From positions 1 to 64,000 of the forward strand of contig JANQNE010000012.1 of the NCBI GenBank assembly GCA_028279725.1: 64,000 bases of DNA, in the 5' to 3' direction. The notes beneath the pieces were generated by a model. It was not told the origin of the DNA. It did no database searches and saw only the letters and a program-made list of their open reading frames with translations. Positions 24,611-32,002 of the stretch are shown piece after piece (position 1 is the stretch's first letter; every line of letters starts with the position of its first letter). The position numbers were made by a program, and so were the translations under genes. Source of the stretch: Candidatus Nanoarchaeia archaeon. GTDB taxonomy: Archaea; Nanobdellota; Nanobdellia; Woesearchaeales; JANQNE01.

Positions 24611-25527
24611 AAAAAGCATATAGTTTTGGAATAATTGCTGTCTGTCTTGCAGCAGCACTTTGGGGAGTTGATCAGGTTGTCATCAGGCCTAACCTGTTTC
24701 ATCTTGAGAATGTAGCGATGATCGTGTTCTTAGAGCACTTGGTAGGATTTTTGCTGATGAGTACCTTTGCATGGTATGGGCTAAAGGAGATAAAGAAATT
24801 GAAGTTGAGCGATTGGGGATCATTCTTCTGGGTTAGTTTGTTCGGAGGAGCTATAGGAACTATGGCTATCGTGAAAGCACTGATCTTAGTTCAGTTTCAT
24901 CATTTTTCTATAGTTGCCTTGCTGCAGAAGCTGCAGCCAGTGTTTGCAATAATAGTTGCGATGATACTGCTTAAGGAATTACCTAGAAAGATATTCTATG
25001 CCTGGGCTGCATTAGCTATAGTGGGAAGTTATTTTGTAACGTTTGGATTTACACTTCCTGAGATGAGTGTAGGAAATAATGTTCTGTTTGCTGCACTTTA
25101 TGCTATACTTGCTGCTTTTGCATTTGGATCGTCTACATCATTCGGAAAGTATGCTTTGAGAAAGGTCAGCTTCAAGACTGGTGCTTATATCAGATTTGGA
25201 ATGACTACAATAATTACGTTTTTGATTATAGCTTTTACAGGAAGCTTTAGTTTTTTTGAGAAAGTTGTTCCTAAAGATTTTATGTTCTTCCTGATAATAG
25301 CATTTACATCCGGAGCATTTGGGATGATGGTGTATTATTTTGGATTGAAGAGAATACCTGCATCAGTATCAACAATATGTGAGTTGACATATCCTCTGAC
25401 AGCTATTGTTTTGGATTTCTTGGTGCATGGACATATATTGTCTTTAGGGCAGTGGTTTGGAGCTATATTGTTAGTCTGGTCAATATCCAGAATAGCTACA
25501 TTAAAAACAGGAATAAAGAAAGGTTAA
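24607..25527 (+). CDS. EamA/DMT-family transporter
   Basis: A 306-residue integral membrane protein with about ten hydrophobic helices in two EamA repeats (about 1-140 and 155-300). The end of each repeat has the usual helix pattern (ILLKELPRKIFYAWAALAIV; FLVHGHILSLGQWFGAILLV). The family exports or imports metabolites such as amino acids or nucleobases. Translational coupling with ribK raises the possibility of a flavin-linked substrate, but nothing in the sequence proves it. Its 3' end overlaps the convergent helicase gene by 4 nt. Confidence 0.88.
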   Translation: MKKAYSFGIIAVCLAAALWGVDQVVIRPNLFHLENVAMIVFLEHLVGFLLMSTFAWYGLKEIKKLKLSDWGSFFWVSLFGGAIGTMAIVKALILVQFHHFSIVALLQKLQPVFAIIVAMILLKELPRKIFYAWAALAIVGSYFVTFGFTLPEMSVGNNVLFAALYAILAAFAFGSSTSFGKYALRKVSFKTGAYIRFGMTTIITFLIIAFTGSFSFFEKVVPKDFMFFLIIAFTSGAFGMMVYYFGLKRIPASVSTICELTYPLTAIVLDFLVHGHILSLGQWFGAILLVWSISRIATLKTGIKKG

Positions 25528-26798
25528 TTCCTTTCTGCATTACTGCGCCTTGGTCTGGAATTACTTCTTCTAGGCCTATTGCCATGACGTGGTCTAGATG
25601 AACCACCTTGCCTAGGTCTGCCATGTCCTTGTCTTCTAGGGCCATGGCCTCTTCCAAAACCTCTACGTTCTCCTCCTGTAGAAAATGGGACATGTTTAAG
25701 TTGAGGTGTTTGTGATCTTTTGATCCTTTCCCTGAACTGGTATTCTATCTCTCTAAAAAGATTGAAATCTTTTGGAGCGACTATAGAAATAGCTCTTCCT
25801 TCTTTTCCAGCTCTTGCTGTTCTTCCGATCCTGTGGACATAATCTTCTGCATGCTGAGGGATGTCATAGTTGATTATGTGTGTTACATCATCAATATCCA
25901 ATCCACGTGCAGCAACATCAGTTGCAACCAGGATATTCAGTTTTCCTTCTTTAAAAAGTTCAAGCATCCTTGCTCTTTTATTCTGAGTTAGGCCGCCATG
26001 TATCTCTTCTGCATTGAATTTCTGCTTTGAAAGGTTTTTTGAAACTATCTCTGCATTTCTTCTTGTACCGCAGAATACCAATACTTTCTCAGGGCTTTCT
26101 TTCTCAAGAACATGTGTCAGCATTGAGAATTTCTGATGCTGTTCTACAACATAATAGATCTCTTTTATTTTGTCTGTTGTTAATAAAGATTCTACTTTCA
26201 CAGTCTGAGGATTTTTCATGTATCTGTTGATCAGCCTCTTGATCTGTGGTGGGAATGTTGCTGAGAACAGTAAAGTTTGCCTGTTCTTTGGTGTCTGGCT
26301 TAGGATCTTGTTTATGTCATCTATGAATCCCATGTCAAGCATACGGTCAGCCTCATCAAGAACAACATAATCGGCCTTATTTAGATTCATGTTGCCTCTT
26401 CTCATATGATCAAGAATTCTTCCTGGTGTTCCTACTACGACATCAGCTTTTTTTAGCTGCTGTTCCTGTTTCTCTAAAGAAACTCCACCATAGACCATTA
26501 CAGTTGATATTGTCCTGTATTTTGTGAACTTTTCAAACTCATCAACAATCTGATGTGCAAGCTCTCTTGTAGGAGCTATGACAAGCATCTGGATAACTCC
26601 TTTTTTTCCTACTTTCTCTAAAGTCGGAAGTCCAAAAGCTGCTGTCTTTCCTGAGCCTGTCTTTGACTGGCCTATCACATCTATGCCTTTCTTGACCAAA
26701 GGAATACATTTGCTTTGGATCTCTGTAGGTTCTTCAAAACCCATCTCTTTTATAGCCTTCAGTACATTAGCCTGAAGATTCATTTCACTAAATTTCAT
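25524..26798 (-). CDS. DEAD-box RNA helicase with RG-rich tail
   Basis: A 424-residue DEAD-box helicase. Motifs in order: Q motif TEIQSKCIPL, motif I SKTGSGKTAA, Ia PTRELAHQ, motif II LDEADRML, motif III SAT, motif V ATDVAARGLD, motif VI HRIGRTARAG. After residue 365 follows an Arg/Gly-rich basic tail typical of RNA-binding cold-shock helicases. It unwinds structured RNA in translation, ribosome assembly or decay. It is transcribed divergently from a cold-shock-domain gene, from a TATA-like site near 26912-26922, through a leader of roughly 100 nt with a hairpin. Confidence 0.95.
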   Translation of the reverse strand: MKFSEMNLQANVLKAIKEMGFEEPTEIQSKCIPLVKKGIDVIGQSKTGSGKTAAFGLPTLEKVGKKGVIQMLVIAPTRELAHQIVDEFEKFTKYRTISTVMVYGGVSLEKQEQQLKKADVVVGTPGRILDHMRRGNMNLNKADYVVLDEADRMLDMGFIDDINKILSQTPKNRQTLLFSATFPPQIKRLINRYMKNPQTVKVESLLTTDKIKEIYYVVEQHQKFSMLTHVLEKESPEKVLVFCGTRRNAEIVSKNLSKQKFNAEEIHGGLTQNKRARMLELFKEGKLNILVATDVAARGLDIDDVTHIINYDIPQHAEDYVHRIGRTARAGKEGRAISIVAPKDFNLFREIEYQFRERIKRSQTPQLKHVPFSTGGERRGFGRGHGPRRQGHGRPRQGGSSRPRHGNRPRRSNSRPRRSNAERN

Positions 26799-26823
26799 TT
26801 TACACTCTCCAATCTTGAAAAAA

Positions 26824-26866
26824 CAAAGAATTAGTGCGTAGTCGTCAACTACCTTCTAACGCTTTG
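26824..26866 (-). promoter_or_regulatory. Hairpin in the leader of the DEAD-box helicase mRNA
   Basis: The leader can fold as a three-tier hairpin: CAAAG/CTTTG outside, TTAG/CTAA in the middle, and GTAGT/ACTAC around a short TGACG loop. It ends about 25 nt before the ATG and leaves the SD (GGAG) free. Long structured leaders occur in cold-induced helicase genes of some archaea; control by temperature or by the helicase itself is inference. Confidence 0.5.
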
Positions 26867-26998
26867 GTTTTCTAAATTTTTCTTCTTGTTAACAGTTAGA
26901 GGGGTGTTGCTCTTTTTAAATGTTTGCTATAAATTAGGAAAGCTTTAAAAAGAAGTGCTGAATCCTAGCATTATTTAGTATTTTAGGAGGAAATTAAA

Positions 26999-27244
26999 AT
27001 GGAAGGAACAGTAAAATGGTTTAATGTAGATAAAGGATATGGATTTGTCGCAGGAGATGATAATCAAGAATATTTTGTGCATCACTCACAAGTCGCAGAA
27101 GGGACTACCTTACGAGAAAACGATAAAGTATCTTTTGAGCCAGCTGAAACTGAAAGGGGAAAGCAGGCTAAGAATGTCGCTCTACTTGAAAAAGGAAGCG
27201 AACAAGCACCAGCTGAAGAATCACAAGAAGAAGCAGCTGAGTAA
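26999..27244 (+). CDS. Cold-shock domain protein (CspA-like)
   Basis: An 81-residue protein: a complete cold-shock domain (residues 1-65) with RNP1-type KGYGFV and RNP2-type YFVHH, then an acidic, Gln/Glu-rich tail. It binds single-stranded RNA/DNA and acts as an RNA chaperone. Csp proteins are bacterial in origin and patchy in archaea, so transfer is likely (family knowledge). Promoter CTTTAAAAAG (26943-26952) and a strong SD AGGAGG (26985-26990) precede the ATG. Its placement beside a DEAD helicase suggests a joint cold-adaptation locus. Confidence 0.93.
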   Translation: MEGTVKWFNVDKGYGFVAGDDNQEYFVHHSQVAEGTTLRENDKVSFEPAETERGKQAKNVALLEKGSEQAPAEESQEEAAE

Positions 27245-27278
27245 ATAGATTTCTATTAATTTTTTATTTTATTTTTTT

Positions 27279-28391
27279 TTAACTTAAGAATTTCCTGTCT
27301 TTTAATCTATACAATAGATCTCTTCTAACATTCTGAGCAGTAACTTCTAAGCCTGCGCCAGGAGCTTCAACAGAATAAGATGATCCGTCAGGATAAGCTC
27401 TTGAGATGACTTCTATTTTGTTTGAAGTTCCTTTAAGGCTTCCAAGTGCACTATTTTTCGGAACTTCTTTCAGACCAACTGTCAGTTTTGGTTTTCCTGA
27501 TGTTGCATCCATATAGGCAACATATCTTAATGTGTTTCCTTTTGCATCTGCTTCTTTTACTTTCTGTGCAAAATAATCGTCCATCTCTGATGTAGATTCT
27601 AAGAATTTTGGAATATCATCTTCAGCAAAATACTTTTCAGGCATCAATGGATTTATCTCCATATCATCCATCTCAACTTCATAACCTCCTGTTCTTGCAA
27701 GGATCAATAGTTTTCTTGCAACGTCTAATCCGTTTAGGTCATCTCTTGGATGAGGTTCTGTGTATCCTTCTGCTTTTGCTTTCTTTACTATGTCTGAGAA
27801 CTTTACTCCTTTTTCAAGCTCTGATGTTATATACCCTAGAGTTCCTGAGAAACATCCCTGGATTATCTGTGGTTTATCGTTAACATCATTTAAATCTTGT
27901 AAGAAGCTGACTGCTTCTGCACCAGCCATCACTGAACATCTGTATCCATACCTTGTAGGATCAACTGTAAGTGATCTGAATGTGTTGTAGTCTGATAATG
28001 AGATCGGATTCTTGTTTGCAGTTACGATTCCATGATTTGTCTCTTCAATTATCTTCTTGTGGAAGTCTGTGATTTTTTTATCAGGAGTTACGTCAACAAA
28101 TACCAGATTGTTCAGTGCTTTGACTTCATTAAGTACATCATCTAATGTCTCGAACACCTTGTATTCTGATGTTTCCTGATTTGAGAAAGCTAAGCTCTGT
28201 TCTTTTGAAAGTCCTTCTGGTGAGAATATATATCCTTTTGTCATATCAGGACCGAAGATGGAAGCCATACCCATTATTCTTGTTGGGTTTACATGCTTGT
28301 CTGGATTATTATCTCCATGTTCAAATATCTGAGAAACCAGAGTCTTTCCGACGTTTCCTGTCGCTCCTAGAATAAAAATATCTTGTGTCAT
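27279..28391 (-). CDS. hom: Homoserine dehydrogenase
   Basis: A 370-residue NAD(P)-dependent enzyme. The N-terminal Rossmann motif is IFILGATGNVGKTLV, TANKNPISL is the conserved nicotinamide-side segment, and the substrate domain reads GCFSGTLGYI followed by AEGYTEPHPRDDLNGLDVAR. The C-terminal GAGLEVTAQNVRRDLL closes the fold, as in the homoserine dehydrogenase part of ThrA. It reduces aspartate semialdehyde to homoserine for Thr/Met synthesis. No aspartokinase or threonine synthase is nearby. No ACT domain is seen, so feedback control is probably absent. Confidence 0.92.
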   Translation of the reverse strand: MTQDIFILGATGNVGKTLVSQIFEHGDNNPDKHVNPTRIMGMASIFGPDMTKGYIFSPEGLSKEQSLAFSNQETSEYKVFETLDDVLNEVKALNNLVFVDVTPDKKITDFHKKIIEETNHGIVTANKNPISLSDYNTFRSLTVDPTRYGYRCSVMAGAEAVSFLQDLNDVNDKPQIIQGCFSGTLGYITSELEKGVKFSDIVKKAKAEGYTEPHPRDDLNGLDVARKLLILARTGGYEVEMDDMEINPLMPEKYFAEDDIPKFLESTSEMDDYFAQKVKEADAKGNTLRYVAYMDATSGKPKLTVGLKEVPKNSALGSLKGTSNKIEVISRAYPDGSSYSVEAPGAGLEVTAQNVRRDLLYRLKDRKFLS

Positions 28392-28473
28392 TTTTGTAAA
28401 TGATTATTTTTCTGGGTTGTATATAAAAGTTTTGTTTTTTAGCTACTTTTGAGTGGAAAGACCCTTAGAATAT

Positions 28474-28854
28474 CTATCCAAATCTTCTTACAAAGTGAAG
28501 ATTTCTTCTCATCATAATCAATCTTTGATGATTTATCCTTCTTAGCTCATTACAGACTTCTTCAAATTCTTCAAACAACCCTATAAAATGTTCAAGCCTT
28601 CTGGCAATATCATCACGGTTTTCCTGAGGAATAGTGTTCCCATAATCTCTTATCGGGATGTCTTTTAAGTTTATGCCTCTTTCTCTTAAATTCTCTTTTG
28701 CTGTGTAGAATGTCCTCATCAAGTTGTCAATGGCATCATGAGGATCCATCAATCCATTTAACCTTCTCCTTTGTGTAGCTACATTCCTTCCCAGATCATT
28801 TACCCTCCACAACCTGTTGTGAAGAAGATCGAATAAATAGTTTAATGAAGCCAT
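28474..28854 (-). CDS. Hypothetical helical protein
   Basis: A 126-residue protein of unknown family, predicted to be almost all helical and rich in Arg and Leu (LEHFIGLFEEFEEVCNELRR). It has no signal peptide, membrane segment or cysteine motif. It sits alone between homoserine dehydrogenase and a small membrane protein. Codon use resembles its neighbours, so it is probably real, but no function can be proposed. Confidence 0.6.
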   Translation of the reverse strand: MASLNYLFDLLHNRLWRVNDLGRNVATQRRRLNGLMDPHDAIDNLMRTFYTAKENLRERGINLKDIPIRDYGNTIPQENRDDIARRLEHFIGLFEEFEEVCNELRRINHQRLIMMRRNLHFVRRFG

Positions 28855-28914
28855 ATGGCTAATCTTGGCATTAAAAGAATATAAATCTTTCGTTAAGAAA
28901 TCCCTTTAGAACAG

Positions 28915-29286
28915 CTACAATGAGATCAGTACAGCCTCTAAAATGATCAAGAGTGCTCTGTTTAATATGAAGAATACCAACCAGATAAGAAGAGATTTCT
29001 TTATACTTACCTTAAAGAATTTATTAAGAGAGATGGCCACTACAGCTAGGCTTGATATGGCTCTCAAAAATAGCAGATAATAGCCAATTCCAAGAAAAGT
29101 GGTTATTGGTAGTGGTGATGGCAGTATTCTAAAAAGATGAAATACAACATATATGCCGATAGCTACAAACAGTGATTTTATGTAACTGATGTCTTTTAAT
29201 TTAAACATCGCCCTGCAGACAAGGAAAAGAATTACTGAATTCATCAATATTACGATCAACTCTAAAATTGACATAGGAAATATCAT
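28915..29286 (-). CDS. Hypothetical small membrane protein
   Basis: A 123-residue protein with four hydrophobic segments (about 5-25, 38-55, 62-85 and 95-120) separated by short charged loops (KLKDISYIK; NKFFKVSIKK). No family is recognised. The start may be M1 or M5 (29274). It is preceded by a hairpin with a T-run that probably ends the upstream transcript, so it is likely transcribed on its own. Confidence 0.6.
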   Translation of the reverse strand: MIFPMSILELIVILMNSVILFLVCRAMFKLKDISYIKSLFVAIGIYVVFHLFRILPSPLPITTFLGIGYYLLFLRAISSLAVVAISLNKFFKVSIKKSLLIWLVFFILNRALLIILEAVLISL

Positions 29287-29332
29287 ATTAGAATACTGAG
29301 GTGGTTGTCTTTAAATAAGTTTCTATGATAAA

Positions 29333-29387
29333 AAAGCCCCTTGCGGTGAGTCAGCTTTTTTGCTCAGTAAAAGAGGCATAGGGCTTT
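29333..29387 (-). terminator. Hairpin with T-run after the SnoaL-like gene
   Basis: AAAGCCC (minus-strand left arm, 29381-29387) pairs with GGGCTTT (29333-29339), followed leftwards by a T6 run. The interior reads CTGAGC, an A-tract, then GCTGACTCACC, with an inner GAGC/GCTC-type pairing. It starts 25 nt past the stop of the gene at 29412. A similar hairpin with the CTGAG...CTGAC pair follows the tRNA at 30792. Confidence 0.55.
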
Positions 29388-29411
29388 AAAAATAAGGTCA
29401 TTTAACTGTTC

Positions 29412-29795
29412 TTAGTCGTCTGCTCCTGTTGCTCTGAATATTTTCCAGCTCTCTTTTTGTTTTTTTAGAATGTGGAGGAATTTTCCGGTATATATAATCT
29501 TTTTGCCTGCTTTTTTCGGTGTTAATATAATCTTATATGGGCCTCTTAGAAATGCCAGTTTTTTACCGACAACTATCTCTGTTATTCTTGATGTCCCTGT
29601 CATCGCATACTTTTTAAACATCTTTTGCAGTTCTCTTGTCCATGCTTTTCTACCTTTTATTTCTTTTTCTCCAACTGGCATCTGTACGCAGTCTGTAGTG
29701 TAATATGATGCTAATCTCTCTGCATCCCCTTGTTGCCACAGCTTTTGCGTGTCCTTGAACATCTTTTTTATTTTTGCTATCTCTGCTTTTGCCAT
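29412..29795 (-). CDS. SnoaL/DUF4440-like (NTF2-fold) protein
   Basis: A 127-residue protein whose pattern fits the cone-shaped NTF2/SnoaL fold: an N-terminal helix, then WQQGDAERLASYYTTDCVQM, KGRKAWTRELQKMF, and paired C-terminal strands (GKFLHILKKQKESWKIFRAT). DUF4440 members act as small ligand-binding or isomerase-like proteins, usually without assigned substrate. It is a single-gene unit; a hairpin terminator follows. The family call is moderately sure, the function unknown. Confidence 0.7.
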   Translation of the reverse strand: MAKAEIAKIKKMFKDTQKLWQQGDAERLASYYTTDCVQMPVGEKEIKGRKAWTRELQKMFKKYAMTGTSRITEIVVGKKLAFLRGPYKIILTPKKAGKKIIYTGKFLHILKKQKESWKIFRATGADD

Positions 29796-29909
29796 GTAAT
29801 CATATTAGAAGACGCAGCTTAAATATTTTTCTAAAAAATCCACTAGTTTTTTACCATAAGACAAATCTAATCAAGAAATAAGCCTCTAAAAGTGTATAAA
29901 AATATAGAA

Positions 29910-30021
29910 AGCCTCTGGGGGGAGTTGCACCCCCGACCTCTGCATATTTGAAATTCACAGAATTTTAAATCATTCGTGCGAATGTACCAATGCAACGCTA
30001 TAGCTACTAAGCCACAGAGGC
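29910..30021 (-). tRNA. tRNA-Thr (anticodon GGU) with anticodon-loop intron
   Basis: Acceptor GCCTCTG/CAGAGGC with discriminator U, T-arm GGGGG-TGCAACT-CCCCC. The anticodon stem TTGCA/TGCAG (one G-U pair) encloses TTGGTA...A, giving GGU. An intron of about 39 nt at 37/38 holds CATTCG/GAATG-type and AAATT/AATTT-type hairpins. About 20 nt beyond its 3' end the string AGAGGCTTAT repeats an acceptor strand like that of the tRNA at 30792. CCA is not encoded. Confidence 0.85.
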
Positions 30022-30057
30022 ATTGGTGTTAAGAAATTATCCTGCTATTTATAAATC

Positions 30058-30414
30058 TTAGTAGAAATCAAGCTCGTCAGAAGTCAATACTATCTCTTTC
30101 TTTGATTTGTGTTCTGCTCTGTATAATGGCTTTGCTTTTTCCTGGCCTTGTGTTGTTTTTGCTTTTAGATCAGGATTTACTTCTAATGCTTTCTTGAAAG
30201 TTATGTTTCCGCATCTGATGCAGTGGAAATAAGGCCCCCATTTTCCTGTCCTTAGATCTAAGTATTCTCCGCAGATGCATTTTAAGGGAGGAAGCTTTTT
30301 GTCTTTATGTTTTGAGCAGACTGGGACGCCTTCAGGACTGTTAGCTACAGCAGTTGAATTACAGAAAGGGCATCTGTCAACCTTTGATTCACCATATCTT
30401 TTTGGAATTCTCAT
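30058..30414 (-). CDS. Zinc-ribbon protein
   Basis: A 118-residue protein with a first zinc ribbon (CPFCNSTAVANSPEGVPVCSKH, split here as CPFC and VCSKH) and a second (LKCICGEYLDL, then GPYFHCIRCGN). GKWGPYFHC resembles the zinc modules of topoisomerase I tails, so nucleic-acid binding is plausible. The C-terminal tail is charged. Its start lies 26 nt inside the upstream YkgJ-like gene, indicating a two-gene operon of metal-binding proteins. Function unknown. Confidence 0.7.
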   Translation of the reverse strand: MRIPKRYGESKVDRCPFCNSTAVANSPEGVPVCSKHKDKKLPPLKCICGEYLDLRTGKWGPYFHCIRCGNITFKKALEVNPDLKAKTTQGQEKAKPLYRAEHKSKKEIVLTSDELDFY

Positions 30415-30709
30415 CTTTTATCTTCCTGATCATATCTTTATATTTCTTTTCTTTCGAAGAGCAGAAAAACTTCCTGCATACTTCTGGTCTTCTATCATGT
30501 ATTGAGCATCTTTTGTCTTTGAGATAGATGCAACTCCCATCTTTGTTTTGGGACAGTAAGTTAGCTCCTATCTCTTCTGCTTCTTTAAAATCAGATATAT
30601 GATCAAATTTCTCAAATAATGTCTTGTATTCTTTGGAGCTGTATTCTTTTTCATTTAGATTGATTATGAATAATCTACAGCAGACTCCGCATTGAGAACA
30701 TTTTTCCAT
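30389..30709 (-). CDS. YkgJ-family cysteine cluster protein
   Basis: A 106-residue protein with the YkgJ/CxxCxxCC pattern: CSQCGVCC at 4-11, then CIYLKDKRCSIHDRRPEVC and KFFC. The family is thought to bind Zn or an Fe-S cluster, and some members take part in protein maturation, but the role is not established. It lies directly behind the tRNA-Thr-like gene and its hairpin/T-run, and overlaps the next zinc protein. Confidence 0.85.
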   Translation of the reverse strand: MEKCSQCGVCCRLFIINLNEKEYSSKEYKTLFEKFDHISDFKEAEEIGANLLSQNKDGSCIYLKDKRCSIHDRRPEVCRKFFCSSKEKKYKDMIRKIKDENSKKIW

Positions 30710-30731
30710 CTTTTCCTCTTGATAAAAAAAG

Positions 30732-30789
30732 TCTCTGTAAAGCCGTCAATGTCAGATAGCCCTCAGACATCCACGACTTTTAACAGAGA
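30732..30789 (-). terminator. 58-nt hairpin with T7 run after the second tRNA-Thr-like gene
   Basis: It starts 2 nt after the tRNA discriminator. TCTCTGT pairs with ACAGAGA at the base, AAAG/CTTT and CGT/ACG above, and TGTC/GACA at the top, followed leftwards by TTTTTTT. The loop carries CTGAG and CTGAC, as in the hairpin at 29333. It probably ends the tRNA transcript; an independent small RNA is the alternative. Confidence 0.55.
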
Positions 30790-30791
30790 TA

Positions 30792-30880
30792 AGCCTCTAG
30801 AGGGACTTGAACCCTCGACCTGCCGCTTTCTAAAACCGAAGTTTACTAGGCGGCCGCTCTAGCCACTAAGCCACAGAGGC
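30792..30880 (-). tRNA. tRNA-Thr-like gene with a 23-nt anticodon loop; anticodon uncertain
   Basis: Acceptor GCCTCTG/TAGAGGC, discriminator U and D-arm match the tRNA-Thr at 29910. The T-arm is GAGGG-TTCAAGT-CCCTC. The anticodon stem GCCGC/GCGGC encloses 23 nt, so a 16-nt intron is likely (it contains AAAC-TTCG-GTTT). Removal at 37/38 gives anticodon AGU; removal earlier gives AGA. Neither UGU nor CGU can be produced. A34 anticodons are very unusual in archaea. Confidence 0.75.
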
Positions 30881-30888
30881 AGAATAGC

Positions 30889-31629
30889 TTATTTCTTCCT
30901 CTTTTTCTTTTTTGTCTTTCTTTTTTTCTTCTTTCCGTTGTCTGTGTATAATGATGTTATGACAACCAATACTATTATGAAGGATATTATGAATACTGCA
31001 GGGTTGAAACTGCAGGCTCCTTCATCGTTCTTTTCAAACCAAGCACATTTTAACTTTAAGCATTGGTGTTCTGCAATAACCTCTCCTTTGTTGCATTCTA
31101 ATGGCTTGCATTTCTTTACATGAGTGTTGCAGAACTCAGATGAACTGCAATCTGTGTCTGCGAAGCATTCTACTTTTGATAAAGGAAGTACTGTAAGGCT
31201 TTTCATCGCGTTTCTGCAGATCTCTGCAGTCTCATCTCCTATACTTGCCTGGAAACAGGGGACGAACTGGAAGGTGTAGCCTCCCTGCATCGGAGCTGGG
31301 ACAAGGTTGGAAAACTTGAATATGTGAACTCCTAAAGGAACGAGCTCAATATCTTCGCTGTTGTGGAAAGCTATAAGCTGGTTTGTATCAATATCTTTTA
31401 CAAGTATGTCTCCTATAGTTATTGTCTTATTTATGTTGTTAAGAATAGTTATTGTCCAGTTTATTGATGATCCTTCCATGCAGTCATTTCTTTCGCATGC
31501 AAAATCAACATCTATTGTTGCTGAAACAAAGCTTACTGTCAGCAAAAATACAAACAGAGATAGTATTATTTTCACAGAAATCCTAGATTTCTGGGACACA
31601 AAAAATCCCAGATTTTTTCGTGTTTTCAT
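30889..31629 (-). CDS. Secreted, membrane-anchored protein with cysteine module
   Basis: A 246-residue protein: N-terminal basic segment and signal helix (VKIILSLFVFLLTVSFVSA), an extracellular beta-rich domain with an Ig/CARDB-like pattern (SINWTITILNNINKTITIGD), a six-to-eight cysteine stretch (CFADTDCSSSEFCNTHVKKC), then one C-terminal membrane helix and a Lys/Arg-rich cytoplasmic tail. The topology places the beta domain outside the cell. Function unknown. ATG 31629 is preferred over the codon at 31647. Confidence 0.7.
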   Translation of the reverse strand: MKTRKNLGFFVSQKSRISVKIILSLFVFLLTVSFVSATIDVDFACERNDCMEGSSINWTITILNNINKTITIGDILVKDIDTNQLIAFHNSEDIELVPLGVHIFKFSNLVPAPMQGGYTFQFVPCFQASIGDETAEICRNAMKSLTVLPLSKVECFADTDCSSSEFCNTHVKKCKPLECNKGEVIAEHQCLKLKCAWFEKNDEGACSFNPAVFIISFIIVLVVITSLYTDNGKKKKRKTKKKKRKK

Positions 31630-31630
31630 T

Positions 31631-31774
31631 TTATTCCCACCCTTCATTATTTTTTTTATTATCTATCTCCTCTTTTTGTAAATATTGATCATAGGCAAAA
31701 CAGTCTCTGAATATAGGACACATCTGTTTAGGACATGATTTCATCCTTTTTGGACAGTTTTCTATGAATGCCAT
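31631..31774 (-). CDS. Small cysteine-containing protein, 47 aa
   Basis: An open frame starting MAFIENCPKRMKSCPKQMC, with further Cys at CFAYD, and an acidic/lysine tail. It ends just before the ATG of the secreted protein, in the same direction. CPxxxxSCPxxxC could bind metal. The upstream extension of this frame to 31852 runs into tRNA-Leu and is rejected. No clear SD was seen, so it is only probable. Confidence 0.4.
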   Translation of the reverse strand: MAFIENCPKRMKSCPKQMCPIFRDCFAYDQYLQKEEIDNKKNNEGWE

Positions 31775-31785
31775 TTTAAAATGTG

Positions 31786-31830
31786 CGAGGGCTGTCCCGA
31801 TCAGGACAGCCTCGGCATCCGTCAGGATGC
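31786..31830 (-). other. Two hairpins directly 3' of tRNA-Leu
   Basis: CGAGGGCTGTCC/GGACAGCCTCG (31786-31814) forms an 11-bp stem with one bulge and a 5-nt loop. GCATCC/GGATGC (31815-31830) uses the last bases of the tRNA acceptor strand, so it competes with tRNA folding. The outer hairpin repeats the acceptor strand CCCTCGC. This is a strongly GC-rich island in AT-rich DNA; a role as trailer or terminator is inference. Confidence 0.45.
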
Positions 31831-31960
31831 GAGGGATGGGATTTGAACCCACGGACCCACTAAGGGACAGGATGTCTCAAATGCTATATCATCGGCTTTA
31901 CAGCCTCAACACTTAAATTACTTAAGTCCTGCGCATTTGACCAGACTCTGCAACCCTCGC
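31828..31960 (-). tRNA. tRNA-Leu (anticodon UAA) with anticodon-loop intron
   Basis: Class II tRNA: acceptor GCGAGGG/CCCTCGC, discriminator A, D-loop with TCTGGTCAAA, variable arm CCC/GGG around TTAGT, T-arm GTGGG-TTCAAAT-CCCAT. The anticodon stem CAGGA/TCCTG encloses CTTAAG...A, giving UAA. An intron of about 47 nt at 37/38 contains the hairpin GGCT-GTAA-AGCC. CCA is not encoded. Confidence 0.9.
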
Positions 31961-32002
31961 ATAAGGGTAAAGAATAAGGGGTTTATTTAAAAAAGTTTTG
32001 GC

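Noticed and set aside
31631-31852. Long form of the small Cys protein frame reaching into tRNA-Leu
   Set aside because: Its first 26 codons overlap the tRNA 3' end and hairpins. Only the part from ATG 31774 is kept.
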